From: Oreohelix idahoensis
Taxonomy: Eukaryota; Mollusca; Gastropoda; Stylommatophora; Oreohelicidae
Reading direction: 5' to 3'
NCBI GenBank assembly: GCA_024509875.1
Contig: JAMPIV010019867.1
Location: forward strand, 199,001 to 263,000
DNA: 64,000 nt
Part shown: positions 53,121 to 62,880 of the stretch, piece after piece
Position numbering within the stretch: the stretch's first letter is position 1
Layout: every line of letters starts with the position of its first letter
Made by a program: the position numbers and the translations under genes
The notes under the pieces: model-generated
The model's database searches: none
What the model saw: only the letters and a program-made list of their open reading frames with translations
What the model was told of the DNA's origin: nothing

Positions 53121-56100
53121 TGGAGCGGAAGAGGAACTGAAGAAAGACGAGAAGCAGGGGTTGGATTTGCAATCAAAACAGCAATTATTGGCAAGCTAGC
53201 GGAGCCCCCAAAGGGAATAAATGACCGACTCATGACGGTCAAGATCCCGCTGCTTTATGGAAGGAAACATGCCACCATCATTAGCGCGTATGCACCAACT
53301 ATGACAAACCAGGATTACGTCAAGGATAAGTTTTACGAAGAACTACATGCAGTCATTGCATCAGTTCCTAAAGCAGATAAGCTTATTATTCTTGGTGACT
53401 TTAATGCAAGAGTAGGCTCAGATAACATCTCCTGGAATGGCACTATCGGAAAGTACGGCGTGGGTCGCTGTAACAGCAATGGACTTCTTCTCCTCCAGAC
53501 TTGCGCAGAACATAACCTCCTTGTCACCAACACCATTTTTCGACTTCCTATCCGCAACAGGACCTCCTGGATGCACCCTCGCTCGAAGCATTGGCACCTA
53601 ATTGACTATGTAATTGTTAGGAAGAAGGACAGGCAAGATGTCCGGGTGACCAAGTCCATGTGTGGTGCCGAATGCTGGACTGATCATCGCCTCATTGTGT
53701 CTAAACTTAAAATTCGTATCCAACCTGCCAGGCGCCCTCAGGGAAAGAAAACTCAAAAAAGGCTGGATATTACCAAACTAAAGAAGACAAAAATTAAACA
53801 GTCATTCACTGACACCCTAGAAGACCGTCTCAAATCTATCTCGTTAGACGGCCAAAGTGCGGAAACAAATTGGACAGCCCTAAGCGAGCAGATTTACAAC
53901 ACTGCTACAGAGGTCCTAGGTCCCGCCATCAAGAAACAAAATGACTGGTTTGATGAGAACTCAGATGATATAAAGAAGATGTTGGCTGAGAAACACCATC
54001 TCTATAAAGCATATTTAAATGATCCAAAATCTACATCCAAGAAAGACGCTTTCAACAACATGCGTAGAATCGTCCAACATAAACTACGCCAGATGCGGGA
54101 TTCATGGCTGAGTAATAAAGCAGATGAGCTCCAAGGCTTTGCTGACAGCCATGACTTGAAAAATTTTTACCATGCACTCAAAGCGGTCTATGGTCCAACA
54201 TCATCAGGATCATTTCCCCTCCTTAATGCAGATGGAAAAACACTAATTACAGACAAGGAAAAAATTCTCCAACGCTGGGTCGAACACTTTAATAATATTC
54301 TGAACCAGTCATCATCTATTAACGATGAAGCCATCAACCGACTGCCCCAAATTCCTATAAATGAAGCACTAGATGATATACCGACTTTGGAGGAGACTCA
54401 AAAAGCGATTCGTCAACTTTCTAGTAGAAAGGCTCCCGGCTCCGATTCAATTCCTGTTGAGGTCTATAAAGATGGCGGTACAGTTCTGATAGAGAAACTT
54501 CACATGATCTTCCAGCAAATGTGGCAGAGTGAAACCATCCCACACAATCTCAAGGATGCGTCAATTATACATCTTTATAAACGTAAAGGTAATCGCCAAG
54601 ACTGTAACAATCATCGAGGCATCTCACTACTATCAATCGCTGGGAAGATATTTGCCGGAATCCTTCTTAATCGCCTTACGGCTCATCTTGACAAAGGTCT
54701 TCTACCTGAAAGTCAGTGTGGATTCCGGAAAGAACGTGGAACCACCGATATGGTGTTCGCTGCAAGACAGCTTCAAGAAAAATGCCAAGAACAGCACTGT
54801 GACCTGTACACAGCTTTCATCGACTTGACAAAGGCGTTCGACACGGTCAGTAGAGAGGGTCTATGGAAGATCATGGCAAAATACGGCTGCCCAAAGAAAT
54901 TTATCACAATAGTGCAGCAGCTGCATGATGGAATGCAGGCTAGAGTTCAGGAAAACGGTGAGCTATCAGAGCCTTTCCCAGTCTCAAATGGAGTTAAACA
55001 AGGGTGTGTACTTGCACCGACGCTTTTCAGTATCATGTTTTCTGCTATGCTGACTGATGCTTTCAGAGACGGGGACACAGGAATCGACATCAGATATCGT
55101 ATTGATGGAAAATTGTTTAACCTTAGGAGGCTTCAAGCAAAAACCAAGGTCAAATCACACACCATCAGGGATCTTCTGTTTGCTGACGATTGTGCCCTCA
55201 GTGCTGGCTCAGAGGCTGATCTGCAGCGTAGCGTTGATAGATTCTCCGAAGCCTGCTCCAACTTTGGGCTTACCATCAACACGGGGAAAACAGAAATCAT
55301 GTACCAACCAGCTCATGGCACAATTTATACTGAGCCAGTCATCAAGGTAAATGGTGAGAAACTGAATGTTGTGAACAGGTTCACATACCTTGGTAGTACA
55401 CTATCCCAGAACATCGTCATTGATGATGAGGTGAACACCAGGATCTCCAAAGCCAGCAGCACATTTGGCAGACTATACACCAACGTTTGGCATCGAAGTG
55501 GCATTAGTCTACAGACAAAGCTGAAGGTATACAGAGCTGCGGTGCTTCCAGTGCTGCTTTATGCATGTGAAACATGGACTGTATACAGGCGCCACGTAAA
55601 AAAGCTCAACCACTTCCATACAGTCTGTCTCAGGAAGATAATGAACATCAAATGGCAAGACAAGATCCCAGATACCGCCGTTCTTGACAGAGCTGGTATC
55701 CCTAGCATCGATACTATTCTGATGCAGTCACAGATTCGCTGGGCAGGTCATGTAGTCCGCATGCCAGACCATCGACTGCCAAAGATACTCTTTTATGGTG
55801 AGATGCAGAAGGGTAGACGCTCCCATGGTGGCCAGAAAAAGCGCTTCAAAGACACGCTTAAGGCTTCATTAAAAACCTTTGACATAAACCCAGACACATG
55901 GGAAGCTGCTGCGCAAGACCGAACTGCTTGGCGCACATCTCTTCGTAAAGGTGCAGTGGCATGCGAATCTTCCAGAAGAGCAGCAGCGGAACAGCGGAGA
56001 CAAGCTAGAAAAGATCGTGAAACAAAACCTTCACATGAAGCAAACATTCCCTGCCCACACTGTCCGAGATCCTTCCAGGCCCGCATCGGGCTCATCAGTC

Positions 56101-56126
56101 ACCTTCGTACTCATAGACTATCCTAA
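53091..56126 (+). CDS. LINE-D endonuclease/reverse transcriptase, one apparent frameshift near the N-terminus
   Basis: A 1011-codon open frame. The N-terminal endonuclease contains GDFNARVG (Asp at residue 103) and SKHWHLIDYVIV, then AECWTDHRLIVSKLK. RT motifs follow: SSRKAPGSDSIPVEVYK, DCNNHRGISLLSIAGKIF, ESQCGFRKERGTTDM, AFIDLTKAFDTVSREGLW, NGVKQGCVLAPTLFS, and the catalytic FADD at residues 697-700 (55179-55190). FTYLGSTLS and LLYACETW lie in the thumb region. The C-terminus has a classic C2H2 pattern: C988, C991, H1004, H1008. The start of the endonuclease (LGAWNVRTVL, near 52939-52968) lies in a different frame, so a shift near 53114-53122 separates it; the first ~15 codons listed here are out of register. 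A single indel is the only clear defect. It could be a real mutation or an assembly error. Confidence 0.92.
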   Translation: MRKGCKLYILWSGRGTEERREAGVGFAIKTAIIGKLAEPPKGINDRLMTVKIPLLYGRKHATIISAYAPTMTNQDYVKDKFYEELHAVIASVPKADKLIILGDFNARVGSDNISWNGTIGKYGVGRCNSNGLLLLQTCAEHNLLVTNTIFRLPIRNRTSWMHPRSKHWHLIDYVIVRKKDRQDVRVTKSMCGAECWTDHRLIVSKLKIRIQPARRPQGKKTQKRLDITKLKKTKIKQSFTDTLEDRLKSISLDGQSAETNWTALSEQIYNTATEVLGPAIKKQNDWFDENSDDIKKMLAEKHHLYKAYLNDPKSTSKKDAFNNMRRIVQHKLRQMRDSWLSNKADELQGFADSHDLKNFYHALKAVYGPTSSGSFPLLNADGKTLITDKEKILQRWVEHFNNILNQSSSINDEAINRLPQIPINEALDDIPTLEETQKAIRQLSSRKAPGSDSIPVEVYKDGGTVLIEKLHMIFQQMWQSETIPHNLKDASIIHLYKRKGNRQDCNNHRGISLLSIAGKIFAGILLNRLTAHLDKGLLPESQCGFRKERGTTDMVFAARQLQEKCQEQHCDLYTAFIDLTKAFDTVSREGLWKIMAKYGCPKKFITIVQQLHDGMQARVQENGELSEPFPVSNGVKQGCVLAPTLFSIMFSAMLTDAFRDGDTGIDIRYRIDGKLFNLRRLQAKTKVKSHTIRDLLFADDCALSAGSEADLQRSVDRFSEACSNFGLTINTGKTEIMYQPAHGTIYTEPVIKVNGEKLNVVNRFTYLGSTLSQNIVIDDEVNTRISKASSTFGRLYTNVWHRSGISLQTKLKVYRAAVLPVLLYACETWTVYRRHVKKLNHFHTVCLRKIMNIKWQDKIPDTAVLDRAGIPSIDTILMQSQIRWAGHVVRMPDHRLPKILFYGEMQKGRRSHGGQKKRFKDTLKASLKTFDINPDTWEAAAQDRTAWRTSLRKGAVACESSRRAAAEQRRQARKDRETKPSHEANIPCPHCPRSFQARIGLISHLRTHRLS

Positions 56127-56189
56127 CATCCTAATAATTGGATGAACAGAGTGGTCTTCATCACTTGTGATGGACGAACAACAACAGGC

Positions 56190-56372
56190 GACTAATATAA
56201 GATTGTCCGTGGTGCTTGCAACCTCATCATGTGAAATAAATTGCTTCAGAAGCCATCACTACTTGAGCGCATAAATGTTTTGGTGCTGTCTTCCTATCTG
56301 GGGAACAACTGCAGGAATGATTCCATGCTCCATAGGGAGAGAAGAAGGGAGTGATAATAATGATGACGTATT
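56190..56372 (+). mobile_element. SINE-B right part after LINE-D
   Basis: GACTAATATAAGATTGTCCG, GGTGCTTGCAACCTCATCAT, a GTGAAATAAATTGCTTCAG block, CCATGCTCCATAGGGAGAG and AGTGATAATAATGATGAC complete the SINE-B begun at 52043. Confidence 0.8.
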
Positions 56373-56919
56373 CACTCATTTACCGAACAATACGTTCATA
56401 TAATACGGTTATCTCCGTTGCTTTCAACCAGATTGTTTCCCCTGGTCTCAGGACAACAAAAAACGTTGCAATTAATAATTCAACCCCGGGGCACCAGGAC
56501 AATTACTGTCACGTGATTCTATAAGAATATTGCTCAATTTCTCGCTTGCTCAGATTCTTTTTCTGCTGCATTCCCCGACATTTTGTTACAAATATCTAAT
56601 ATTTTTATTCTTCAGCATTTCAATTATGCTTTTGTCAGTTCTGTATTGTTTAAGTTACGTCAAACAAAGCAGATGCCACTTCTCTAAATCCTCCTAGATT
56701 TGAGAAGGCGTGTCAACGGTCAAGACTACTGAGCTGTCTCCACCCCTCGATATAATCTTCTTGCTGAAAGGTCTCCTTTCACTGTATAGCTGATTAGAAT
56801 TCTTTTTAAAATGACTAAAGATGATAAGACACTACGGTACCGTCCCTCCTGCAGAAATATATCATTAATAAAATAAAGAAAACATATGAAGGCATCATCA
56901 ATTCATTGACCTTTGCACT
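56373..56919. other. No gene recognised
   Basis: Unique-looking sequence between two SINE-B copies. Confidence 0.4.
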
Positions 56920-57188
56920 CCTTAAAAGAGCATAGAGCCATCATTACAGCTGGTCTCCCTGCAGGAAGCTTGTAACAAGCAGACACGTGCTCTTGCACAA
57001 CAAGCTGTCACGTGCTCTTGCACAACAAGCTGTCACGTGCTCTTGCAGTGATGACTTCCGTGGCCATTTGGTTTGACATGATGAGGTTGCCAGCCCAATG
57101 TACAACCTCATATTAGTCACCTTGGCCGACATACCTGAGGGTACAGTAGTCTTGTCCCTTATTTGTCTCTCCAGAGACCCTCGGGAAC
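56920..57188 (-). mobile_element. SINE-B copy with an internal 26-bp repeat
   Basis: On the minus strand: GTTCCCGAGGGTCTCTGGAG, AGACAAATAAGGGACAAG, AGGTATGTCGGCCAAGG, TGACTAATATGAGGTTGTAC and GGGCTGGCAACCTCATCATG. Further in, GCAAGAGCACGTGACAGCTT plus GTTGTG is repeated about 2.5 times (56985-57045), expanding a normally single block of the SINE. Confidence 0.8.
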
Positions 57189-57204
57189 TATACGGGACAT
57201 ATAA

Positions 57205-57330
57205 GGGCATGAAGTATAGAATAGTTCATCAAGTATAGAATACTTCATGAAGTATAGAATAGTTCATCAAGTATAGAATACTTCATGAAGTATAGAATAG
57301 TTCATCAAGTAAAGAATAGTTCATGAAGAA
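57205..57330. repeat. 38-bp tandem repeat beside SINE-B head
   Basis: About three copies of GTATAGAATAGTTCATCAAG with GTATAGAATACTTCATGA. It begins within 20 bp of the 5' end of the minus-strand SINE-B. Confidence 0.88.
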
Positions 57331-57364
57331 CAACTTTCAGAACTCCTTGAGCTAAGAACTAGCT

Positions 57365-57660
57365 TGCCACAGGTATGCTTCTTGTCACCATTTCTCTTAC
57401 ACTAGCTGTAGACTGGATTATGAAAAAACGACAACTTGAAGCACCAGAAGTGGGATTCACTGTCCTCTGGCAAAACAGCTTGATGATCTAGATTTTGCCG
57501 ATGACCTGACTTTTCTGGCCCATAACCACAACCAGATGAAAGATTAAATGAAAATACTTGATGAGAGGTCACAGAAATTGTGTCTAAATATAGACAGGGG
57601 AACAAGGACGATAATGAGAATAAATGAGGTAAATGGTAGGCAGGTGGCACTGGGGCAAAC
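57365..57660 (+). pseudogene. LINE reverse transcriptase fragment with FADD box
   Basis: Broken frames read LTLAVDWIMKK, then DDLDFADDLTFLAHNHNQMK (FADD at 57494-57505), MKILDERSQKLCLNID and TIMRINEVNGRQVALG. This is the palm and post-catalytic part of a non-LTR RT related to LINE-B and LINE-C. A further related piece with GRITKVKLVEGCR is readable near 58036-58070. Multiple stops; dead. Confidence 0.8.
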
Positions 57661-57674
57661 ATCCACACAATACG

Positions 57675-57790
57675 TGCAGTATATGTATGTGTATGTTTGT
57701 ATGTACGTGCTTGTGTGTACGTCTGGATGTTGTACGTTTATGTATGAGTGTATGTATTCCTGTATATGTGTATGTATGTGTGTGTGTCAT
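57675..57790. repeat. GTAT/TGTG-rich microsatellite
   Basis: Imperfect GTATGT, GTGT and TATG repeats, replacing the LINE sequence expected at this point. Confidence 0.85.
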
Positions 57791-58227
57791 GGCAGCAAGT
57801 TAGACAGTGTCGGAGAAACGGACTGTGATATTAACATATGAACAGAAAAGGCTGTCTGCGCTTCCACTGTTAAGTGAAATGTACGAAGATCAAAATAAAT
57901 CATTTCCAACACAATTATCAGAATGGTCAACTCAGATGTTTAGAGAGTCCTGATTAGAATTGCTGTGAGGCATGACGACCAACAAAACCAACAACCTTGA
58001 AGCCATAGACCTTCAAAAATATATAATGGTCTGGCAGGATCACCAAAGTGAAGCTGGTGGAAGGATGCAGGTAAATACCAGAAGAAGAAAATGTGAGGGA
58101 AATACGCTGATGTTTGAAACGAGAGATATTGAAGGAAGCTGATGATGGCATTACATAAATCTGTTTTAGTCTTTCCTTTTTTTAAATTTTGATATCACTG
58201 TTCGTTCCTCAAACTTTGTCTGTTGTC

Positions 58228-58407
58228 TAGCGCTGTGGAGTCGTAGTCTTGAAGTCGGTCGTTTTTCAGTGGAGTCGGAATCAGGAAAAAAAATGTCCGG
58301 ACTCAGATTCCGAATTTGATGTCACGTGACAGTAAAGAACTGTGGTCGGAGTCGGACTTCTCAAATGTCAGGAGTCGGAGCATTTGTTGGCCGACTCCAC
58401 AATCCTG
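58228..58407. mobile_element. hAT-type MITE, diverged
   Basis: TAGCGCTGTGGAGTCG at the left is roughly mirrored by CGACTCCACAATCCTG at the right. Flanks CTGTTGTC and CTGCTTTC agree at six of eight positions. GAGTCGG words recur inside. The ends match a terminal-repeat type I know from hAT MITEs. Confidence 0.72.
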
Positions 58408-58726
58408 CTGCTTTCTTTTATCCATTACTCTTCACAATGAGTATTTACCTTCAACAAAGTCATACCACATCTTTATATCCTTTGACGTCCGCTCAAGGTA
58501 TCACCTTTTTCCCCTTGCCTCCAGAGTATCAGGATGTCACTTGCTTTTTGTCATTTTTTTAATTAGCAGAAAGTTTCTATAGGATAGAGCAGTCTCGTCC
58601 ATGCCCAACACTCCTAGTCACTCTTTACGACATTGCTTGGTAGGCCACAGTGTTAATATTTTTTGCTTCCCTTTTAGGCTCCGGTAACACATTGGTCTTT
58701 GCTGTTCCATTGCCAGGATGAACGTT

Positions 58727-60003
58727 TGTGTCTGTTTCTTGTGTGTCTGTTTCTTGTATGTCTGTTTGTGACTGTTTCTTGTCTGTCTGTGTTTCTTGTA
58801 AGTCTTTTTCTGCCTGTTTCTTGTATGTCTGTTTGTGTCTGTTTCTTGTATGTCTGTTTGTGTCTGTTTCGTGTTTGTCTGTTTCGTGCATGTCTGTTTG
58901 TGTCTGTTTCTTGTATATTTTTTCTGTCTGTTTCTTGTATGTATGTTTGTGTCTGTTTCTTGTATGTCTGTTTGTGACTGTTTCTTGTATGTATGTTTGT
59001 GTCTGTTTTTTGTATGTCTGTTTGTGACTGTTTCTTGTATGTATGCTTGTGTCTGTTTCTTGTATGTCTGTTTGTGTCTGTTTCTTGTATGTCTGTGTCT
59101 GTTTCTAGTATGTCTGTCTGTGTCTGTTTCTTTTGTGTCTGTCTGTGTCTGTTTCTTGTGTGTTTGTTTCTTGTTCGTCTGTCTGTGTCTGTTTCTTGTG
59201 TGTCTGTCTCTTGTGTGTCTGTCTGTGTCTGTTTCTTGTGTGTCTGTTTCTTGTATGTCTATCTGTGTCTGTTTCTTGTGTGTCTGTCTATGTCTGTTTC
59301 TTGTATGTCTGTCTGTGTCTGTTTCTTGAGTGTCTGTCTGTGTCTGTTTCTTGTGTGTCTGTCTGTGTCTATTTCTTGTGTGCCTGTCTGTGTCGGTTTC
59401 TTGTATGTCTGTTTGTGTCTGTTTCTTATATGTATGTTTGTGACTGTTTCTTGTATGTATGCTTGTGTCTGTTTCTTTTATGTCTGTTTGTGTCTGTTTC
59501 TTGTATGTCTGTCTGTGTCTGTTTCTTGTATGTCTGTCTGTGTCTGTTTCTTGTGTGTCTGTCTGTGTCTGTTTCTTGTGTGTCTGTTTCTTGTATGTCT
59601 GCCTGTGTCTGTTTCGTGTATGTCTGTCTGTGTCTGTTTCTTGTATGTCTGTCTGTGTCTGTTTCTTTTATGTCTGTCTGTGTCTGTTTATTGTGTGTCT
59701 GGCTGTGTATGTTTCTTGTATGTCTGTCTGTGTCTGTTTCTTGTGTGTCTGTCTGTGCCGGTTTCTTGTGTGTCTGTGTCTGTTTCTTGTATGTCTGTCT
59801 GTGTCTGTTTCTTGTGTGTCTGTTTCTTGTATGTCTGTCTGTGTCTGTTTCTTGTGTGTCTGTGTCTGTTTCTTGTGTGTCTGTCTGTGTCTGTTTCTTG
59901 TGTGTCTGTTTCTTGTATGTCTGTCTGTGTCTTTTTCTTGTGTGTCTGTCTGTGTCTGTTTCATGTATGTTTGTCTGTGTCTGTTTCTTGTGTGTCTGTT
60001 TGT
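58727..60003. repeat. TGTCTGTTTCTTG minisatellite, 24-bp main period
   Basis: Built from GTGTCTGTTTCTTG and TGTGTCTGTC modules in variable order, mostly 24 bp with shorter combinations. Because most steps are multiples of three or occur in compensating sets, long open frames exist on both strands (up to 385 codons; Cys/Leu/Val-rich one way, KKQTQTD-like the other). I do not regard them as genes. Confidence 0.93.
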
Positions 60004-60275
60004 TTTTCCATGTGCAGTCTGGCAATCGTTTGCCATATTTATTCTCATTATCGTTATATTTTCTCTATGTATTTTCAAAAAGAGAGACAACTGAACAAAA
60101 AACCAGACCGCACAATATACTCGGAGAACAACTGTGGAAGAGGAGGCTAGGAAAATTGGAATGACTTGGGCACAGCTGAAAAAGACAGCCCAGAATAGAA
60201 ATTGATGGAGAGCAACTGTTTCTGCCCTATGTTCCACAGGGAACGAAAAGGAGCGATGATGATGATGAGAATATA
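60004..60275 (+). pseudogene. LINE-E 3' end
   Basis: Broken frame with [18 protein letters not shown] and WRATVSALCSTGNEKER, a C-terminal signature of many non-LTR elements. The DNA ends TATGTTCCACAGGGAACG, AAAAGGAGC and a GATGATGATGATG tail, very like the SINE-B tail. Confidence 0.75.
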
Positions 60276-60379
60276 CTCCGCAACGCTTAACAGAGCAAGT
60301 CCGTACACGGAATAAGATCCAATAAATATTTCGCGTTTCCTGATACGAACAAAGCTGCTCTCATATGTCAGTTATGTAA

Positions 60380-62180
60380 TGTTTGTGTAGCAAATGATCA
60401 CGAGATTAAACTTGAAGAAACACTATATGTAGAAAAATATAAATATCTTTGCAGCCATATAGACAAAGTTGGAGGAACAGACAGTGGTATCAAAATGAGA
60501 ATACAAAATTTAAAAGGAGCTTTCACGGCATTGGAAACTATATGGAGATATAAGGAAATCATGTCCAACAAAAAAAAATCAGAATCTTCAGCATCACATG
60601 TCAAGTCATTTCTATTGCACGGCTCTGAAACATGGAAACAACAAAATCTACAATCAAAAAGCACCACACTTTCATAAATGGGCGTTTGCGAAGAATGAAA
60701 GGAATGCAATTGTATGAGAAGGTCAGCAATGTGGAACTGATGATAAAAAAAGACAAGAGATGAGGTCACCAATGTGGAACTGATGATAAAAACCAGTGAA
60801 GTGTCCGTAGGACAAGAGATGAGAAGATCACCAATGTGGAACTGATGATAAAAACCAGTCAAGTGTCCGTAGGACAAGAGATGAGAAGATCACCAATGTG
60901 GAACTGATGATAAAAACCAGTCAAGTGTCCGTAGGACAAGAGATGAGAAGATCACCAATGTGGAACTGATGATAAAAACCAGTCAAGTGTCCGTAGGATA
61001 AGAGATGAGAAGATCACCAATGAGGAACTGAAGATAAAAACCAGTCAAGTGTCCGTAGGATAAGAGGTGAGAAGATCACCAATGTGGAACTGATGATAAA
61101 AACCAGTCAAGTGTCCGTAGGATAAGAGGTGAGAAGATCACCAATGTGGAACTGATGATAAAAACCAGTCAAGTGTCCGTAGGACAAGAGATGAGAAGAT
61201 CACCAATGTGGAACTGATGATAAAAACCAGTCAAGTGTCCGTAGGACAAGAGATGAGAAGATCACCAATGTGGAACTGATGATAAAAACCAGTCAAGTGT
61301 CCGTAGGATAAGAGGTGAGAAGATCACCAATGTGGAACTGATGATAAAAACCAGTCGAGTGTCCGTAGGACAAGAGATGAGAAGATCACCAATGTGGAAC
61401 TGATGATAAAAACCAGTCAAGTGTCCGTAGGACAAGAGATGAGAAGATCACCAATGTGGAACTGATGATAAAAACCAGTCAAGATCACCAATGTGGAACT
61501 GATGATAAAAACCAGTCAAGTGTCCGTAGGACAAGAGATGAGAAGATCACCAATGAGGAACTGATGATAAAAACCAGTCAAGTGTCCGTAGGACAAGAGA
61601 TGAGAAGATCACCAATGTGGAACTGATGATAAAAACCAGTCAAGTGTCCGTACGACAAGAGATGAGAAGATCACCAATGTGGAACTGATGATAAAAACCA
61701 GTCAAGTGTCCGTAGGACAAGAGATGAGAAGATCACCAATGTGGAACTGATGATAAAAACCAGTCAAGTGTCCGTAGGACAAGAGGTGAGAAGATCACCA
61801 ATGTGGAACTGATGATAAAAACCAGTCAAGTGTCCGTGGGACAAGAAATGAGAAGATCACCAATGTGGAACTGATGATAAAAACCAGTCAAGTGTCCGTA
61901 GGACAAGAGATGAGAAGATCACCAATGAGGAACTGATGATAAAAACCAGTCAAGTGTCCGTAGGATAAGAGATGAGAAGATCACCAATGTGGAACTGATG
62001 ATAAAAACCAGTCAAGTGTCCGTAGGACAAGAGCTGAGAGGGAGACGCTGTCGATGGATAGGACATAGATGATAGCATTACAATGCAGTCCTTGTTCTTG
62101 AATCCCCAGGGTAAGGAAGGTAGAGGAATAATCAAAATAAATCAAGGAGAGTAGAACGGTAGACATGAATGAAATTAATA
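60380..62180 (+). pseudogene. LINE-C fragment split by an internal 62-bp array
   Basis: The left part reads DHEIKLEETLYVEKYKYL, HIDKVGGTDSGIKMR, GAFTALETIW, FLLHGSETWK and NGRLRRMKGMQLYEKVSNVE (up to 60740, with frame breaks). The right part resumes with VSVGQELRGRRCRWIGHR, then the ITRQ/LESPG-type end (62022-62150). The intervening array lies exactly at the junction between these two coding blocks, so it grew in place within the LINE. Confidence 0.82.
60713..62035. repeat. 62-bp satellite derived from LINE-C
   Basis: About 21 copies of AAGTGTCCGTAGGACAAGAG then ATGAGAAGATCACCAATGTG then GAACTGATGATAAAAACCAG plus TC. One short copy (near 61484) lacks the middle. The unit spans LINE-C codons for EKITNVELM through QVSVGQE. 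Copies are highly similar; variants GGATAAGAGGTG and ATGAGGAACTG recur at intervals. Confidence 0.96.
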
Positions 62181-62880
62181 AAGGAAACATTTGACGGACC
62201 TGGAGTGGATGGCGCGGACTTGAGGCTTGAATATTTTTTGACAGTTAAGCTTCAAAGGGATATGAAATGTAATGCATGGTTGAAAGCCTTGTGCGTAACA
62301 AATAAGCGGAAAGCTGATTTAATGTCAAGAAATAATAATTAGACAAAGATAATAAATAAATATGTATACACCCCTAGTTTAGTTTAATCTTCTCGACTTT
62401 AAGCAAACTCTAGGCGTAAATTCGACATTCGAAGGTCCAATGATAGCAAAAATCGATATTTTCCATTTTCACTCAAGAGAAATTCTAGTTTTCAATCCCA
62501 AAGAGTGCATACACGTGGGGAAGCGGGGGAGATTATAATTCTGAAATCGATGGCTTCAAAATTTGTGAAATAACATGTAGGTGTAGTTGTTTGCAGGACT
62601 TTGTGACATTCACGCAGACGAGTATGTATGTCAGAACTGGAATTGTCTGCAACAGGTTTTCATATGCTGAGGTGGATATTGTGGAGAGTGGGAGTTTATT
62701 TGATCTTTATTACATTCACTCATTCACTCTGTCACTCCCACAATCTTTAAATACGCACTCACTTACTCTTACAGTCAAAGTCTCACTGACTCATTCAATA
62801 ACTCAATTATTTCATTGATTCACTGTTTCATTCAATCATTTTTTCACTTCTTCGCTGTTTCATTTCATTAATCACTCGCT
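62181..62880. other. No gene recognised
   Basis: AT-rich sequence passing into TCAT/CACT-rich DNA (62720-62880) that grades into the 70-bp array. Confidence 0.45.

Larger units (their letters stand above)
52099..56184 (+). mobile_element. LINE-D, full length and nearly intact, inserted in SINE-B
   Basis: A 4086-bp element with a roughly 840-bp GC-richer 5' leader, one long endonuclease/RT frame and a short 3' end finishing in an ACAACAAC tail. CAGGC lies at both ends (52094-52098 and 56185-56189), a short candidate target duplication, and the flanks join to a continuous SINE-B sequence. It has the fewest lesions of any element here, so it is probably the youngest LINE. Confidence 0.85.

Noticed and set aside
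58993..60150. 385-codon Cys/Val/Leu-rich frame and opposite-strand KKQTQTD-rich frames
   Set aside because: Products of the TGTCTGTTTCTTG minisatellite; open on both strands, which argues against coding.
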